64,000 nucleotides of DNA from NCBI GenBank assembly GCA_029204225.1, contig CM055095.1:51619836-51683835 (forward strand), given 5' to 3'. Source of the stretch: Diphasiastrum complanatum (taxonomy: Eukaryota; Streptophyta; Lycopodiopsida; Lycopodiales; Lycopodiaceae). The notes under the pieces were generated by a model. The model worked only from the letters and a program-made list of their open reading frames with translations. It had not been told where the DNA came from and searched no databases. The translations under genes were made by a program, and so were the position numbers. Positions 12,621 to 24,275 of this stretch are shown piece by piece. Numbering within the stretch: the stretch's first letter is position 1; every line of letters starts with the position of its first letter.

Positions 12621-13810
12621 TTAAGGGGGACTATTGGAAATTAAGCCCATAGTTGCCTCCTTGGAATCATAACTTAGATAGCCAATTTATTTGAAGGAAG
12701 CCTACAACGGACTTCCAGCTGATCTCCGACAAAGGGTAACCAATCCCATCATAATTTTAAGTTCAGATGTTAAGTTTAATACCTTGAAGTCATTGAAGAC
12801 TTTGCCATCTTCAAGGACTTTCACAAAAATTGCATTTAGAATAAATCTGTAGATTTACATTATTTTTCAACAATCTGCATAAATACACTAAGTGTCGCAG
12901 TTCACATTTTTTGCACTTTCCCGAAAACTGCAACACTTACCTTCGACTTCTTCCGTTCAATTAATTTTTTAGAAGTCAACTTTTCAACAGTTTAACTTTT
13001 TTCAACACCTCCATTCCAGAAGGTCTTCTATTTTTAAGGATTAAACTGCTATAGACACCTTTGCCAACTTTTTAAGGGCACCTTCAACTTGTTTTAAGGG
13101 GACCTTCAGCTTTCTCGAAAAGAGCGAAAGAGTTGAACTGTTAAAAAGATCTTCATTTTTTTAAGGGCACCTTCAACTTTCTAAGGGCATCTTAAATTTT
13201 GTTTAAAGGCACCTTCGGCTTTTTGCAAAACCCTGAAAGGAGAGAAAAATGCCGAAGGTTATCTATTTTGAGTGAGGAACGTTCCCAGCCACTTCCCGTA
13301 ATTTGCGAAGTGAGAAAAAACCACTTCATGTAAAATATGAAGTGAGAGATTCTGTGACGTCCTCGTCCATGTCAACGATCCTGATTTGTTGACCGTATAC
13401 ACTATGTACAGTTGTCACAAAAGCCATATACTTCCAAGTACAACGACTTTCCTAATTAGTTGACAAACATTCAATGTAGTTAATACACGGATGAAATCTA
13501 TAAATTGATCATCCAAGCACAGACTAGGAGTTGCTCTATCCATGAGATGTATTATTTGAGCCTCCCAATTACGCCGTCAATTTTTGGTTGTAATTGCTAT
13601 TTGTATTGTGCTTCAGTGTAATATAGCAGTAGTAGTTTTTCTATCTGTGTATAACGTAGATGAATATATGTTGTGATTGAATGCACTCTATCACTGTTTG
13701 ATTGCGCTTGTTTACTCACTCTGATCGGACGTCTATGACTCCTCAGTTTCTGATCAGATGATGGCTGTCTTTGACGCCTAAGAAACTCGTGATATCATCT
13801 TGTCGTTTCA
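12621..13810 (+). mobile_element. Copia polypurine tract and 3' LTR (element B); right end approximate
   Basis: TTAAGGGGGAC is followed by TATTGGAAATTAAG at 12632, a mutated TGTTGGAAA LTR start. A possible matching end is TTTCAACTA near 13805-13813. Inside are low-complexity runs of TTAAGGGCACCTTC-like units between 13070 and 13220. With only one LTR left, the right border is uncertain. Confidence 0.55.
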
Positions 13811-14268
13811 ACTATTTTTTTTGCCATGTTTTCTTGTTTTTCTCTCAGAAAACCACAAGAATCATTCTTTTTAGAATGATTGTCTCACAAACACCTCAGG
13901 TAGAATTCGCCCAACCACTTTTTTACTATGCGTGATTCATTTGTGGCCTCCACGAATTCTGTTTGAGACAAACTTTCAAAAATAGGAAATAAATCAGTTT
14001 TCTGCATCAGATCCTCCCTGATAGAATTTGTAGACAATTTGCTGGACCTCAGAATCATCTCCACGATTTCTCTGACATCTCCGCAAATTCTGATCAGACA
14101 CATTTTTGTATTGTCAGCCATTTTTCCTATATTGGTGCACAAAAATCAGTTATAGAGAAATTTGCTGACCCTCAGAATAGGGCCTCGAAATTCGCAAACC
14201 TCATTAGAAAATCGTGGACACTGAGGACGATTTCTGGGTGAAGTTGCGAATTCTTGACCAAAAAAGTC

Positions 14269-14278
14269 TATATATAGG
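14269..14278 (+). promoter_or_regulatory. TATA-box-like element
   Basis: CTATATATAG lies about 50 bases before the first ATG (14329) and 116 before the ATG at 14385 that opens the broken gene downstream. The spacing is right for a plant core promoter, possibly inside an element's own leader. Confidence 0.4.
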
Positions 14279-14384
14279 CCTCACCCATCCTCTCCACGAA
14301 TTCATTCTAGATTCCTGCTACCAAGTTCATGTTGAAATTTTTTAGAATTTTCAGACTTTTCAAAACGATCTAGAATCACTGCTA

Positions 14385-16260
14385 TCATGGCTTCTCGAGA
14401 CCCTACACTCTCTTTGCATCGCCGTAAGGTCCCCAAGCCATACACGGGAGACTTATTTTTACTCGCAGTCAAGAACCACGCAGACACAGTGTGATTAGCC
14501 AATGACATTTTCCTCCGTCTTGGTTTTAATCTTCTGCATCTTTCTGAACAACAACATGAGAGTCTTATCCATGCTGCCTACTCCTCCTACTCTGATGAAT
14601 TCCACTCAATTCACATTCCATCCAAGGATGGCAGCTACGTCACGATCAATATCACACCAGTTGATTGGAATTCCCGATTCTAATGAGTCAATATATGGCA
14701 AGGGTACTAGCTATGACCAAAACTACTTCAAGAAGTTCCTGCTCGACGACGACAAAACCATCGCTCACACCCACGATGGCATCGCCACGAAACTCATCAA
14801 GGATCCTAAGCTATGCGTTGCAAAAGACTGAGGTTCACATAGTCCGCATAGATCCTATTCCACCAAGCAACCTCTATGCATTGATTATGATGTTGAACAA
14901 CCCCACTCACACCTTTAAGTGGGCAGAAAAGATTGTTGAGAAACTCTGCTTGGCCCTCAAACAACGTAAGGCTACCACTAAATGTGGTTATCTTCTGCAG
15001 ATGATACTCCAACAACACATGGGGCGCAAGACAACAGCCACTCTCAAGGACCTAGAGACACTGTTCCCTAGCACCAAGAAACGAGCCAGCCCCCAAGTAG
15101 CAGCTACCACACTGGACCCACCCACCAAGAAATAGAAAGGCAAGACGGTCAGTACTGAGGCTGACATATCTCCAGAGATTTTATCCAACGATATCAGGGC
15201 CGAATATGCTGAATCCGGCAGGAGCCTTAAACCTTCTCAAGTCCCAAAGGAGGTACTAGCCCAACAAGAAGCCCTTTCCCAACAAGTTGCGACAAGACGA
15301 CAAGCGGTAGCAGTAGCAGGCAGCTCAGGGGATGCAGGCGTATCTAGCCATGGTTCTACCAACCAATCCTCAGGGCACCGATGATACTTCCTCCCAACAA
15401 CAATTCACTTCTACCGCTTCTAACCCCAACGACACAAGTAACCCCCTTTCCATGCCAATTTTCTCCCGAATTCCAACGCATTGTTGCTTCTAACCCTTCA
15501 TCTCCCCTCTCCCCTGAACCAGACCCCCAAATTGAACATGCCTTAGCTACTGAAGCACCCACAATAAGGCACCACATCTCTCCAACTGCACCAAGCAAGG
15601 AGCACCTCATCTCCCAAGAGTTCGCAAAAAAATATCCACCCAAGGAGCGCGGCGGTTACATCTTACCAAACCTGGACCATTGCAAAACTCACAAGGAAGC
15701 CGTCAAGCTCTTGGATCCGCAATACATGCGCATCAATCCATATTATTATCCGGTGGCGCTTAGAGAACCATTTTTCACCACAAAGCGAAAAAATATGATT
15801 TACTGGGCCAAGCTAACTGGTTTAACTACATGCAATCCAACATATGACATGATTACCAAATGTCGTGTCTTTCACTAGAAACACCATGGCAACCCGGATC
15901 GGGATGTGCGCTACTTTGCAGATAATTGCGGCCTGGTAGCGTTCTTGGCAGAACTCACCGGCTATTGGGATAGAGGCCTCCCACCAATTGCCATTGATTT
16001 TAACAAGCCCTCGTAGACTGAAACGGATCACATCAACGTGGCGCGTTCACTTCAGTGGTGCACGTCGATATGGTGGAAATCTGGAGATCCATGGATTCTT
16101 GCAAGGCATGCTGCATTATTACAAACAACTGCCCTTCCTCAATAAACTCCGTTGGCAAATGATGGAAGGCATCGGCAATAAAATCTATTAACTCCGTCAA
16201 CAACAATCTGGCCTCCATGAAGCTCAAAAGATCCAGGACGAAAAAGCTTCGACAGTGGTG
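14385..16260 (+). pseudogene. Unrecognised broken protein-coding gene
   Basis: From the ATG at 14385 (MASRDPTLSLHRRK) a conceptual protein continues across a TGA at 14491, frameshifts near 14680 and 14825, a stop at 15133, and further shifts to about 16260. Blocks with protein-like composition include RLGFNLLHLSEQQHESL, NYFKKFLLDDDKTIAH, LYALIMMLNNPTHTFKWAEK, CGYLLQMILQQHMG, a Pro/Ser/Thr-rich linker (15400-15560), then KYPPKERGGYILPNLDH, YYYPVALREPFF and NCGLVAFLAELTGYWDRG. I do not recognise the family; a gag-like protein of an unclassified element or a captured gene are both possible. The order, helix followed by low-complexity linker followed by globular part, argues against chance. Confidence 0.5.
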
Positions 16261-16349
16261 TGGGACCACCAATCCAATAAGGAGAGGGATAATGCTAGCA
16301 ACTGTGCTAACACAGAACAAAAATAAAAAAGAGAGAAATAAAACTTCGT

Positions 16350-16570
16350 GGCATGTGTTTTGTAAGTCCACGTATGAGTATCTGTCAATAAACTTCCGCC
16401 ATGACATGTGTTTTGTAAGTCCATGAGTAGAAGCTTAGAATAATAAAATAGCTTAAACTTAGATTTAGAACTTAGACTTAAGAAACTTAAGATTAGAAAC
16501 TTTGTCTTAAGTTTTCTTAAGTTAGAAGCTTTTTGAAGTTCTAAGTCCTAAGTTAGAAGTTCTAGATAGG
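16350..16570. repeat. Short direct repeat and AT-rich foldback
   Basis: ATGTGTTTTGTAAGTCCA occurs twice about 50 bp apart (near 16354 and 16404). Next comes a foldback built from ACTTAAGAAACTTAAGA and TCTTAAGTTTTCTTAAGT (about 16480-16530), flanked by repeated TTAGAA/TTCTAA motifs. A TATA-like GGCTATAAATAAG lies at 16569. Confidence 0.5.
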
Positions 16571-16923
16571 CTATAAATAAGTTAATCCCATAAGTTAGTG
16601 GATACTTATGGAAGACCATCCTTGCCATAAAAGGTGATATATTTGCCATGTAAAGAACACTTTTGAGATTAAGTTATCTTGCTCTCTATTTTGAAAATAT
16701 CTCTCTATTTCATTTGTGTTCTCTTTGGAAAGGTGCATAGCTTGAGGGAAGGTGCTCAGGCCTCCTCTTGCCTCCTTCTCATTGGTTTATTTGTGGCATG
16801 CTTTATTTGTTGATTATTAGTTAGCTGCAACTTATTTCCATTCCCTTTTGGGTGTTAATCTAGGTCCTAGTTTAGATGCCTTGCTAGTTGGGTAAGCCTT
16901 AGCAAGAATTGATTATTTGTTGT

Positions 16924-16926
<3 letters not shown>

Positions 16927-16982
<56 letters not shown>
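16927..16982. repeat. (GA)28 microsatellite
   Basis: Uninterrupted GA dinucleotides over 56 bp. Several other GA/CT runs occur in the window, one inside a Copia LTR. Confidence 0.95.
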
Positions 16983-16984
<2 letters not shown>

Positions 16985-17021
16985 CCACCAACCGTACCCA
17001 CAGCTAGCAAAGTCTCTCAGG

Positions 17022-17059
17022 GGGCAGTTAGCACCCCTGAGATGGAGTGCTAACTGCCC
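17022..17059. repeat. Perfect 13-bp hairpin beside the non-LTR RT
   Basis: GGGCAGTTAGCAC and GTGCTAACTGCCC are perfect inverted repeats with a 12-base loop. They sit 74 bp beyond the 3' end of the minus-strand RT frame. This may be the element's 3' structure or unrelated. Confidence 0.6.
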
Positions 17060-17132
17060 ACCAAAAGAAATTTAGCATTTTTTGGTAAAGTAAACTTGAG
17101 TCCAGGGAACAGATTGTGTAAGAATAGGTTGT

Positions 17133-19020
17133 TTATAATCTTCCTCTCATGAAGCCATTACTTTGAAAAGCAAGAACAATGTTTCTGATCTCATCCATAA
17201 AAGTATCTTGTTTGCTACAACAATACATGGCAGCAACAATTTGAGTGATAATAACTTTATATGAGTTCATAATCGGCCTATTGGCAGTTAAATGCATATA
17301 CTGAAAAAACGAAAATGGAAGTTCCCTTCGCTTGTCAAATTTTTTCATATGAAATTTACCTGAAAAAAAATCAAAGGTAGTGGTAATATTCAAAAAATTG
17401 ACCGTATTCTCCGAAGCGTCTTCATTTTCTATGGTGAGGTACTCCAAGGGATAGATCCATAAGGCATTATCATCGACACGAGGTTGCTTCTTGTCTAGAA
17501 ATACAAGAGCATATATATTATTCATGAAACAAATATCATCAATATAACGGAAAGTATGTTTGAAGGCACGTAGGTATTCCACCTTTCCAAGCCTGGCAAG
17601 CCTTCTCATAAAATGTAATTCAAAGAATGACAGATACCAGTTACACCGTGTAGGGGAACATGCAAAACCCATAGGAATACCACAGACCTGTTTCCAAGTC
17701 ATGTTTCCTAATCTTACTATGCAATTGTCAATCAGTATATCATTATATTGGCAAAGAGGTTCCATGTCAATCATAGTCCAATTATCACTTTGATTAGTAA
17801 CCCATTTCCAATCATATTGCTTAAGGCTCGATTTCCATTGATAGGCAAGTTTCTTATTTTTACAAGACTTGAATGCACACCCTATCATTCTCTGTATTAT
17901 TATTTTTAGCCCATCAGGACCATTAAGAGAAATATTTTCATAGCATTTCGCGATGTCAGTAGACCACATCAAAGTGATTTTGTCAGGCACATTAAGATAA
18001 AATTCAGTAGATGAATCACACTGCCAGAATAGGTTGGTATCCACATTTAGGATACTCTAGTATGAAGTTGCCTTAAGGCCTGCTCTCTCCATAAGGAGCG
18101 GAGTCAGCATACCAAGAGCTCCGGATATAAACGTGGCCACTTTAGAAAAATAGTAGTCATGTGCGTTTGTAATCCATCTGAACGTATTTTTATGTGCCTT
18201 GAAAGTACAAAGTAAGAAAGGTAATTCTTCTTTTCCTATTAGAAAATCAGGTACTTTAGTAGTAAAAGTATCTCGGATCTCAATCATAGCCATGTCTAGT
18301 GTATTATCATTTTCTTTTGGAAACGGGACAAAATCTGGACTCAACAATCTTACTAAAGCCAAATTTCTTACAAGATAGATGCACATAAAACATGGGTTAT
18401 GTTGAGCCTTATCCACACCATTCACATATAGATTGGTAGTAATCCAATTACGCTCATCAATGGCATTAGTAAGTTTTTTATTCATAATATTTTTTCCATG
18501 TAGCCACTTAGTATTTTTCCAAAAGTTTGTTACAACAACTTTGCAAATCAAGCCATGTTCCATAACGATTTCATGATCAGTATTTTGATAAGTAGGTAAA
18601 AAACTTGCCAATTCAAACCATCCACGATAAAGTTCTAAAGCTACCTCATTTATATTAGACTGGCGCAATGGAATGTGATTCATTCTTTTAAACTTTGCTT
18701 CTAATAATTCCGGTATCCATCGATACAACATGCCCAAAAATTTCCGAAATGAACTCTTAAAACCGTTTATTGTAAGCGCAAGTACAAGGTGGAATGTTGT
18801 CAACATCGAAATCACAGAAAATTTGAAAAGGTTTATACCATTCATGCTTCAAATGTGGAAAGTAAGACCAACCAAACACGATAAGCTCAAAAGTCTCATC
18901 AATATGACCAAAAATCTGAAGTAAGGTTTCAGCATATAGTTGTTTAACATCAATCCTCTCAAAACATCTATTGTAATAACGTAAATGCAAAAAAAAACTT
19001 CCCTCTGTCTCTTTAACCAC
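17133..19020 (-). pseudogene. Penelope-like/rvt-type reverse transcriptase, broken by one stop and a frameshift
   Basis: From 18845 to 17133 one frame of 571 codons is broken only by a TAG at 18059-18057. RT motifs in order: LPFLLCTFKAHKN then RWITNA (fingers), TDIAKCYENI (motif A, Asp codon 17957-17955), CGIPMGFACSP (motif B), FRYIDDI (motif C, the two Asp at 17540-17535), NFLNI (motif D/E region) and a C-terminal block ending SNGF. All three catalytic Asp are kept. A frameshift near 18765 links to the upstream frame 19020-18757 (IPPCTC). There is no RNase H, integrase or protease in the frame, and motif B is GIPMG rather than the LTR type. The layout resembles the Penelope-like group, and related hypothetical proteins I remember from cnidarians. 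No GIY-YIG endonuclease was found. A domesticated rvt gene is another possibility. Confidence 0.72.
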
Positions 19021-19088
19021 TAGTCATCGTCTACCAGTATTGCTGACCTCCAATATCCTTGTTTCTTCTAAGTCCTCCTGCACATGGA

Positions 19089-20516
19089 TCAATCACGGTA
19101 AAAGTTCAGCTTTCTGATACGAAGATCCTCCTTTCCACCACTGCTTTGCCCTTCTTTGCCTTTGTTTGGAAAATACTTTCTTTTCCTGTTATTGCCACTG
19201 CCTGATATGACTGAGCTTGGATTGTTCAGATTGAAGGAACCCGTTTTTTTGCTAGTATTCTGGAAGTATTTGTCTTGCAAGGTAGAGAAGCTAGGTTTTT
19301 TCAAAAGACATTCAATTTCTCGAACGTTTTCAGCATCGCCAAGGTGTGCAAGGAGTTTAGCAGCAGGGTTCATGGAAAGTTCAATGGCAGCATCAATCAT
19401 GTATTGTCGGATATATAGAAAGACAATGTGGAACTTGACAACCTCTCTAGCAGGTTTATGCAACCAAAGGAAGAAGGCATTAAGCTGATTTTGCAGAGAC
19501 GCACCAAGAAAGAAAATGGAAAGATGATTCATTATATACCAAATAGAGTGATCAAACCATATGATAAAAGAATTGTTTTTGCACTTATCACCGCATCTGC
19601 ACTTAAAGAAGGCTCTTTTCTAGTTCCAGATTCTAGCTTGATGAAGGTTCATTCAGTTAAAGCCGGTGTCAAAATGGCCTCTAGTTCTAGCCCAGGTCTG
19701 CTCAGAAGGGCATCTTGAAGGTTCGAATCTGCTCATCTTGATAACAGTATCAAAGGCGATAGGAGTATCAAAAGAAGGATTCTTATGCAAAGCAGCAAGC
19801 TTGCATGCTTGGACTTCTTCATCGGTGAGATGAGCAAGAACGATCTAGAGCTCAATAGAGATAGGTGCTAGGAAGTTGACAGAAGGAAGGCTCCAAAGTT
19901 TGTAAGGAGTTTTTGCATATTTCAATTCAATGACACGACTAGGTACCAATGGTACTTGGCAGCTATTGGCTTGACAAAATTCAAAGGCAGATTGATTTCC
20001 CACATCACAGATTTCTTGCGAGAAAGACTCTAACTGAGAAGCATTGTCTTCAACAAGGTCTTCGGTAAAAATCAACGGGTGAGGTGAAGTAGGAGCAGTA
20101 GAAGGGACAGGAGTATCAATAGAGGAGTCACCATTTTCTTTTTCCAAGCAAACAAATACTTTCCGAACATGCGTATTACAGAATTTTTCCTCAGCAGCAA
20201 TTCGTTCAGCATAGTTTGAAAGTTCCATATAAATTTTTTCAACCATGCTAAGGGATTTCTTCTTTTTAATAAAATTCGTTTAAATTTTAATCCAATCCAT
20301 GATGCACATCAAATCAACAAGGCAAAGAATTTTATCATCCGGGCCAGCAGCACTACAAGTAGTCATATCATAAGAAGTAATCAAATTGTGAACTTCAACA
20401 ACCTTCTTCATGCAACATATAATAGTCTGAACAAAAGGACTAGGAGGAGGAAGGGCTCCCCATAGCCAAGAGTAACCGCATCATGAAACCATCATGTGGA
20501 CTACATCATACAACAG
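19089..20516 (-). pseudogene. Upstream coding part of the non-LTR RT element
   Basis: Same strand and immediately upstream of the RT. From about 20516 a frame reads ALPPPSPFVQTIICCMKKV, then a TAA near 20281, then MVEKIYMELSNYAERIAAEE (20246) and a Ser/Thr/Pro-rich linker to about 19845. A further frame (19532-19089) ends in a basic segment (NRKRKYFPNKGKEGQ). The pieces look like one N-terminal region, rich in helix and then basic, joined to the RT by shifts. I cannot name a domain. A gag-like or nucleic-acid-binding role would fit the basic end. Confidence 0.5.
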
Positions 20517-20555
20517 ACCTTGTTAGCCATAAAATACAAGTAAAGGTAAAGATTT

Positions 20556-20592
20556 GATGCTACCCCGACCAAAGGGTAGCCGGGGTGGCATC
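20556..20592. repeat. Nested hairpin upstream of the RT element
   Basis: GATGCTACCCCG pairs with CGGGGTGGCATC (11 of 12), and inside it GCTACCC pairs perfectly with GGGTAGC, so two alternative foldbacks share bases. It lies just before the first codons of the minus-strand RT element, whose other end also has a hairpin (17022-17059). Confidence 0.55.
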
Positions 20593-20599
20593 AGAGATG

Positions 20600-22205
20600 C
20601 TAGAGAGAGAGTAATAAGATTTCACATAGTCCCTCTTGACAAGTCAAGACCAAACCCTTTGAACCCTTCAATTTATAGCATAAGGGGTAAAAATACAGCT
20701 GTATAAAGTTTAACAATACAGAGTACCATAACACGAAGTAAGACACCCAGCTGTTACCTGCCACCATCCCACACAACAAAACTCCACAAGTTAGTCACGT
20801 GAGGAAGATAGGTGTCATAGCTGAGCATCAGTTGTTATTCATGTCCGAAACAAGATTCACTACTTTATCAGCTAGGTTGAATTAAAAACAAGTGCGTCCA
20901 ATCTTCCCAATCATTCATTTCATAGCTTAGCAGTACGTTTTGCCCTTTTAACGAAGCTGTATCAAGGCAGACGCCATACTGATCAGTAAAGGAGCAAAAA
21001 GAACGTATTAATTTCACATATACATTCTTCATGTAAGCAGCTATCTTTCATTACACAGATAGACAGAGACTGACCGATGGTCACAGCGCTAGGTACTAGA
21101 GCACCACCGTGCTATACTAGCCCCCAGAAACCTCCCGTATCAGTTTACCGAGAGTCCAAGCGCCGAACAAGTTGGGCAAATCCATGCCATTCAAGTGTAC
21201 CATGATTGAGCTCTATATAATTACTTGACTTTACTTATATTAACTGGACACTGGATGTAGAGAGAAAAATATTTAAAAAAACTCATGTCCATGTTATCTA
21301 CTGTGCATGCAGGATCAGCTTATACTTTTTTATCACTTTAAAAAACATTACGCACAAGGTTTGTAAGTCATCATAAATACGTAAGTAAAATCATGGTATC
21401 AAGTTAGGTCACCCACCGTATTGGTGGTATTCTGTAAAGCGTCAAACCTGAATGAGAGTTGAAGTCATCTCTTGTGAACTATCCATCTTCGACTGCTTTA
21501 AACGAATCACCTACGTGCTAAAGCATTCACACCGCAAGTATTGATTTAAGTATAGAGTACTCTCGAAGCCAGACATAATCATTATCAATAGTTAGCTACG
21601 TAGATTAATTGCATCTCTTTTCATTCTTTTGATAGCATTTCCCACCGTATACAGAAAATTAGTAATGGCAATCACTACTACTCACGAGCATATTAGCACA
21701 TCCCACCACCTATTTTACTACATCATTATCCGTAATCATAGCCATCATAATACTAGTTTATCAGAGACAGATCCCATCATATTTATTATCAAACCTATAG
21801 AGCAATAGTATGTAGCAATACTACGTACAGTTTATAGCCAATCAAAGATAGTAAGGGCATTCTTATCAACCATATTCATGCAATAGTTTCTGGTAATTCC
21901 AGAAATCAACTGGTGAGCCAACGATCCATCGCATTTTTGAATGCATCACACATTGAAAAATGCAAGCAACATTGCTCATACAGCGAGCAGCAGGTAGATC
22001 ACTATAGTTTAAGCATTAATACACAAAAAACCAGCGCTGGCCAGTTGCCAGATCCGCTACATAGAGGTCGTTGACCAACGATCAATCGTTTTCAAAAACG
22101 TTGATAAATATACTCAACAACTGGTTTGCTGTCCAGCGCTTTTCATAAGCCACAAAGGTTGAAAAAAATACCTTAAAAGTTTCCCACGTTTGCCCGCTGG
22201 GACAA
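20600..22205. other. No gene seen; foldback-rich end
   Basis: No long frame or element end was recognised. At 22031-22141 several inverted repeats overlap: AGCGCTGG with CCAGCGCT, and CGTTGACCAACG-type short foldbacks around ATCGTTTTCAAAAACG. This could be a decayed foldback element. Confidence 0.35.
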
Positions 22206-22208
22206 CGA

Positions 22209-22529
22209 TTGCTTGTAGTATTATCCAATCTTAATATGCCAGTCGCACCTTGCTATTACACAATGGTAATCACAACATCTTGTGAGCATTCAAAATTTTT
22301 GACAAGTGGGATAAGTTTGAAATTAAGGAACAGATTCCGAAAGGGGTGTCCTCTACAAAGAAAAAAAACAACTCAACTGACACTTGCTCCCATCCCTCAG
22401 GATATGGGAATATCTGAGTGGAAGAACATGCAAGACATTCCTTCTAGGCATGTCGTTGTGAGCGTCCTTTCAAGAGTGGCAGATGGACAACTCAACCTTG
22501 TAGAAATGGGAAAAGAATTTCAAAGGTAA
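22209..22529 (+). CDS. Exon-like ORF of unknown function
   Basis: The 106-codon frame is richer in protein-like composition than its surroundings, especially its last third: PIPQDMGISEWKNMQDIPS, then VLSRVADGQLNLVEMGKEFQ. A plausible splice donor, CAAAG|GTAATT, overlaps its end at about 22527. I do not recognise the family, and no partner exon was found. It may be a captured host exon or part of an element. Confidence 0.3.
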   Translation: MLVVLSNLNMPVAPCYYTMVITTSCEHSKFLTSGISLKLRNRFRKGCPLQRKKTTQLTLAPIPQDMGISEWKNMQDIPSRHVVVSVLSRVADGQLNLVEMGKEFQR

Positions 22530-22589
22530 TTTTTATTTTATTTCTCTACTAATTTCAGTCACCATGTGAAAAAGACCATGTCACATGTT

Positions 22590-22765
22590 GACAAGTAGAA
22601 AGATGCGATGGACAAAGAATATCAATTACCTATAAAGAGCTAAACTTGGGTTGTCACAGATCTACTAGAAGAAAAGATTACAATTGCTTACAAATGGATT
22701 TTCAAAATCAAATATAAAGCTAATGGAAACATTGATAGATCGAAGGCCAACTTGATGCAAAAGGC
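22590..22765 (+). pseudogene. Copia RT fragment
   Basis: A short block reads MDKEYQLPIKS, a stop, TWVVTDLLEEKITIAYKW then KIKYKANGNIDRSKANL, matching the start of the Copia RT (TW.LV.LP, KW..K.KY.ADG...[10 protein letters not shown]). Neither upstream nor downstream Copia sequence continues, so this is an isolated scrap. Confidence 0.7.
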
Positions 22766-23374
22766 TTTTCACAAAATTTATTTATTAGAAAATGTTTAGT
22801 CATATGCCTCAATATTGTACTGCAAATATCACATTTCATCACATAGTTTTTGAAGGTGCAATGATTGCTACAACAATTATTGCATATTTTTTGATGGGAT
22901 AGTGACTATAGTGTTAGTACACATCTTTTAACCTATCACACATTATCTGATGGCGAAGCGACAATGTGCAATTGCACTTATTGCACATTTTTTGACGTCA
23001 AATTCACAATCAATTGTATTGTTGTTTGTTCAAAAATTAATTTTGATCCCGTTAATCTGAATTGTCTTTCACACATTATTTTCTTGTGATTCATATTTTA
23101 ATCATCAGTTTGTGTTTTTATGGTTATCTCTGACATCTCAACAAACACTGGTCCGCACCTCTGATATTAACATCTGTGATATCGATTTCAAACACATTTG
23201 TGGACAGGCCAATTACAATGACAAATTTATTTCTCTCAAAATAAAGGTGTTTCGTTTCATTATCAATATACACACTCTCAAATATTGCCCTCGTGATTCA
23301 TGAGCGATAAACCACCAAGTCTAACTTAGTTTGTCTGAAAACCAATCACAATTGCCAATCATATGTCTACTTGC

Positions 23375-24275
23375 CCTTGAATCTATCACTACATTGTGTT
23401 TGAAGCCTCACCTTCTCCATCTTCAAGAAGGTTATCCAAGTCCTTGAATTTGCCGTATTGTCAACCATCTTCTTTTAGCAATCCTTGGCCTAATGTCCAG
23501 ATTTGCAGCAATACAAGTATTTGCCTTTCTTCTTCTTTTTGCCTAAAGATTCTGCCTGATCATCAGAAGTGTTCTTGGTTCATTTATTTACTTTCTATTT
23601 GCCCTTTTCTTTTACCATCAATGCCTTATCTTCATTGCCTTTGATATGGATTCTATAAGCTTCTCATCGTTGCTCCTCTTGCAACATAATCTCACGCAAC
23701 TTGTTAAATGCAGGTAATTTCTCCCTTCTACAATGCCACTACGAAGATTTGAAATTCTTCTCTCAATCCATTCAAGTAGGTTTGAACAAGTTTCATATTT
23801 CTTATATAAAATGAAGCCGATCTCACAATCTTAATGCGTTTAAAGTAGTGTGTCATGCTCTCATTGGCTTCCATCCTTATATTATGCATCTTGCTTTTGA
23901 GAAACAAAATTCGTGAAGAATTTCAATTCTCAAATTGTCACCTCAATGCCTCCTAAGAGTAGTCGCACCACTAATGTGTGCAATCATATGGTCTTTCACT
24001 GATAAAATTATGATGGTCAGAGCCTTCTTGCCTATTTGTTGTAGGCCTTCACATCAACTTCAATCATTGGAAGTGGTTCTTTGCTAGTAATAACCTCTCA
24101 AAGCTCTTTTTCCATGAAATATTCTTGAGCTTGAAATTCCAAACACTATAATTAGATATTCCATCAACTTTGATTGCCTCTCCAAGTACAACTTCATCCA
24201 TATTAGACTGGCTTCAAAAACTACTTGTGGACATTCAAAAAATTGGTTTTTGATGCAAAATGAATGCAAGGCCAC
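23375..24275 (-). pseudogene. Copia gag remnant with decayed zinc knuckle
   Basis: The minus strand, from about 24275 down, gives interrupted gag pieces: SNYSVWNF-like and ALRGYY near the start, then FNKLREIMLQEEQR near 23710, then a knuckle region YLYCCKSGH-stop-AKDC near 23490. In the knuckle the first Cys is Tyr and a stop sits inside. The order matches a Copia gag (UBN2-type core, then CCHC). No LTR was found for it. Confidence 0.65.
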
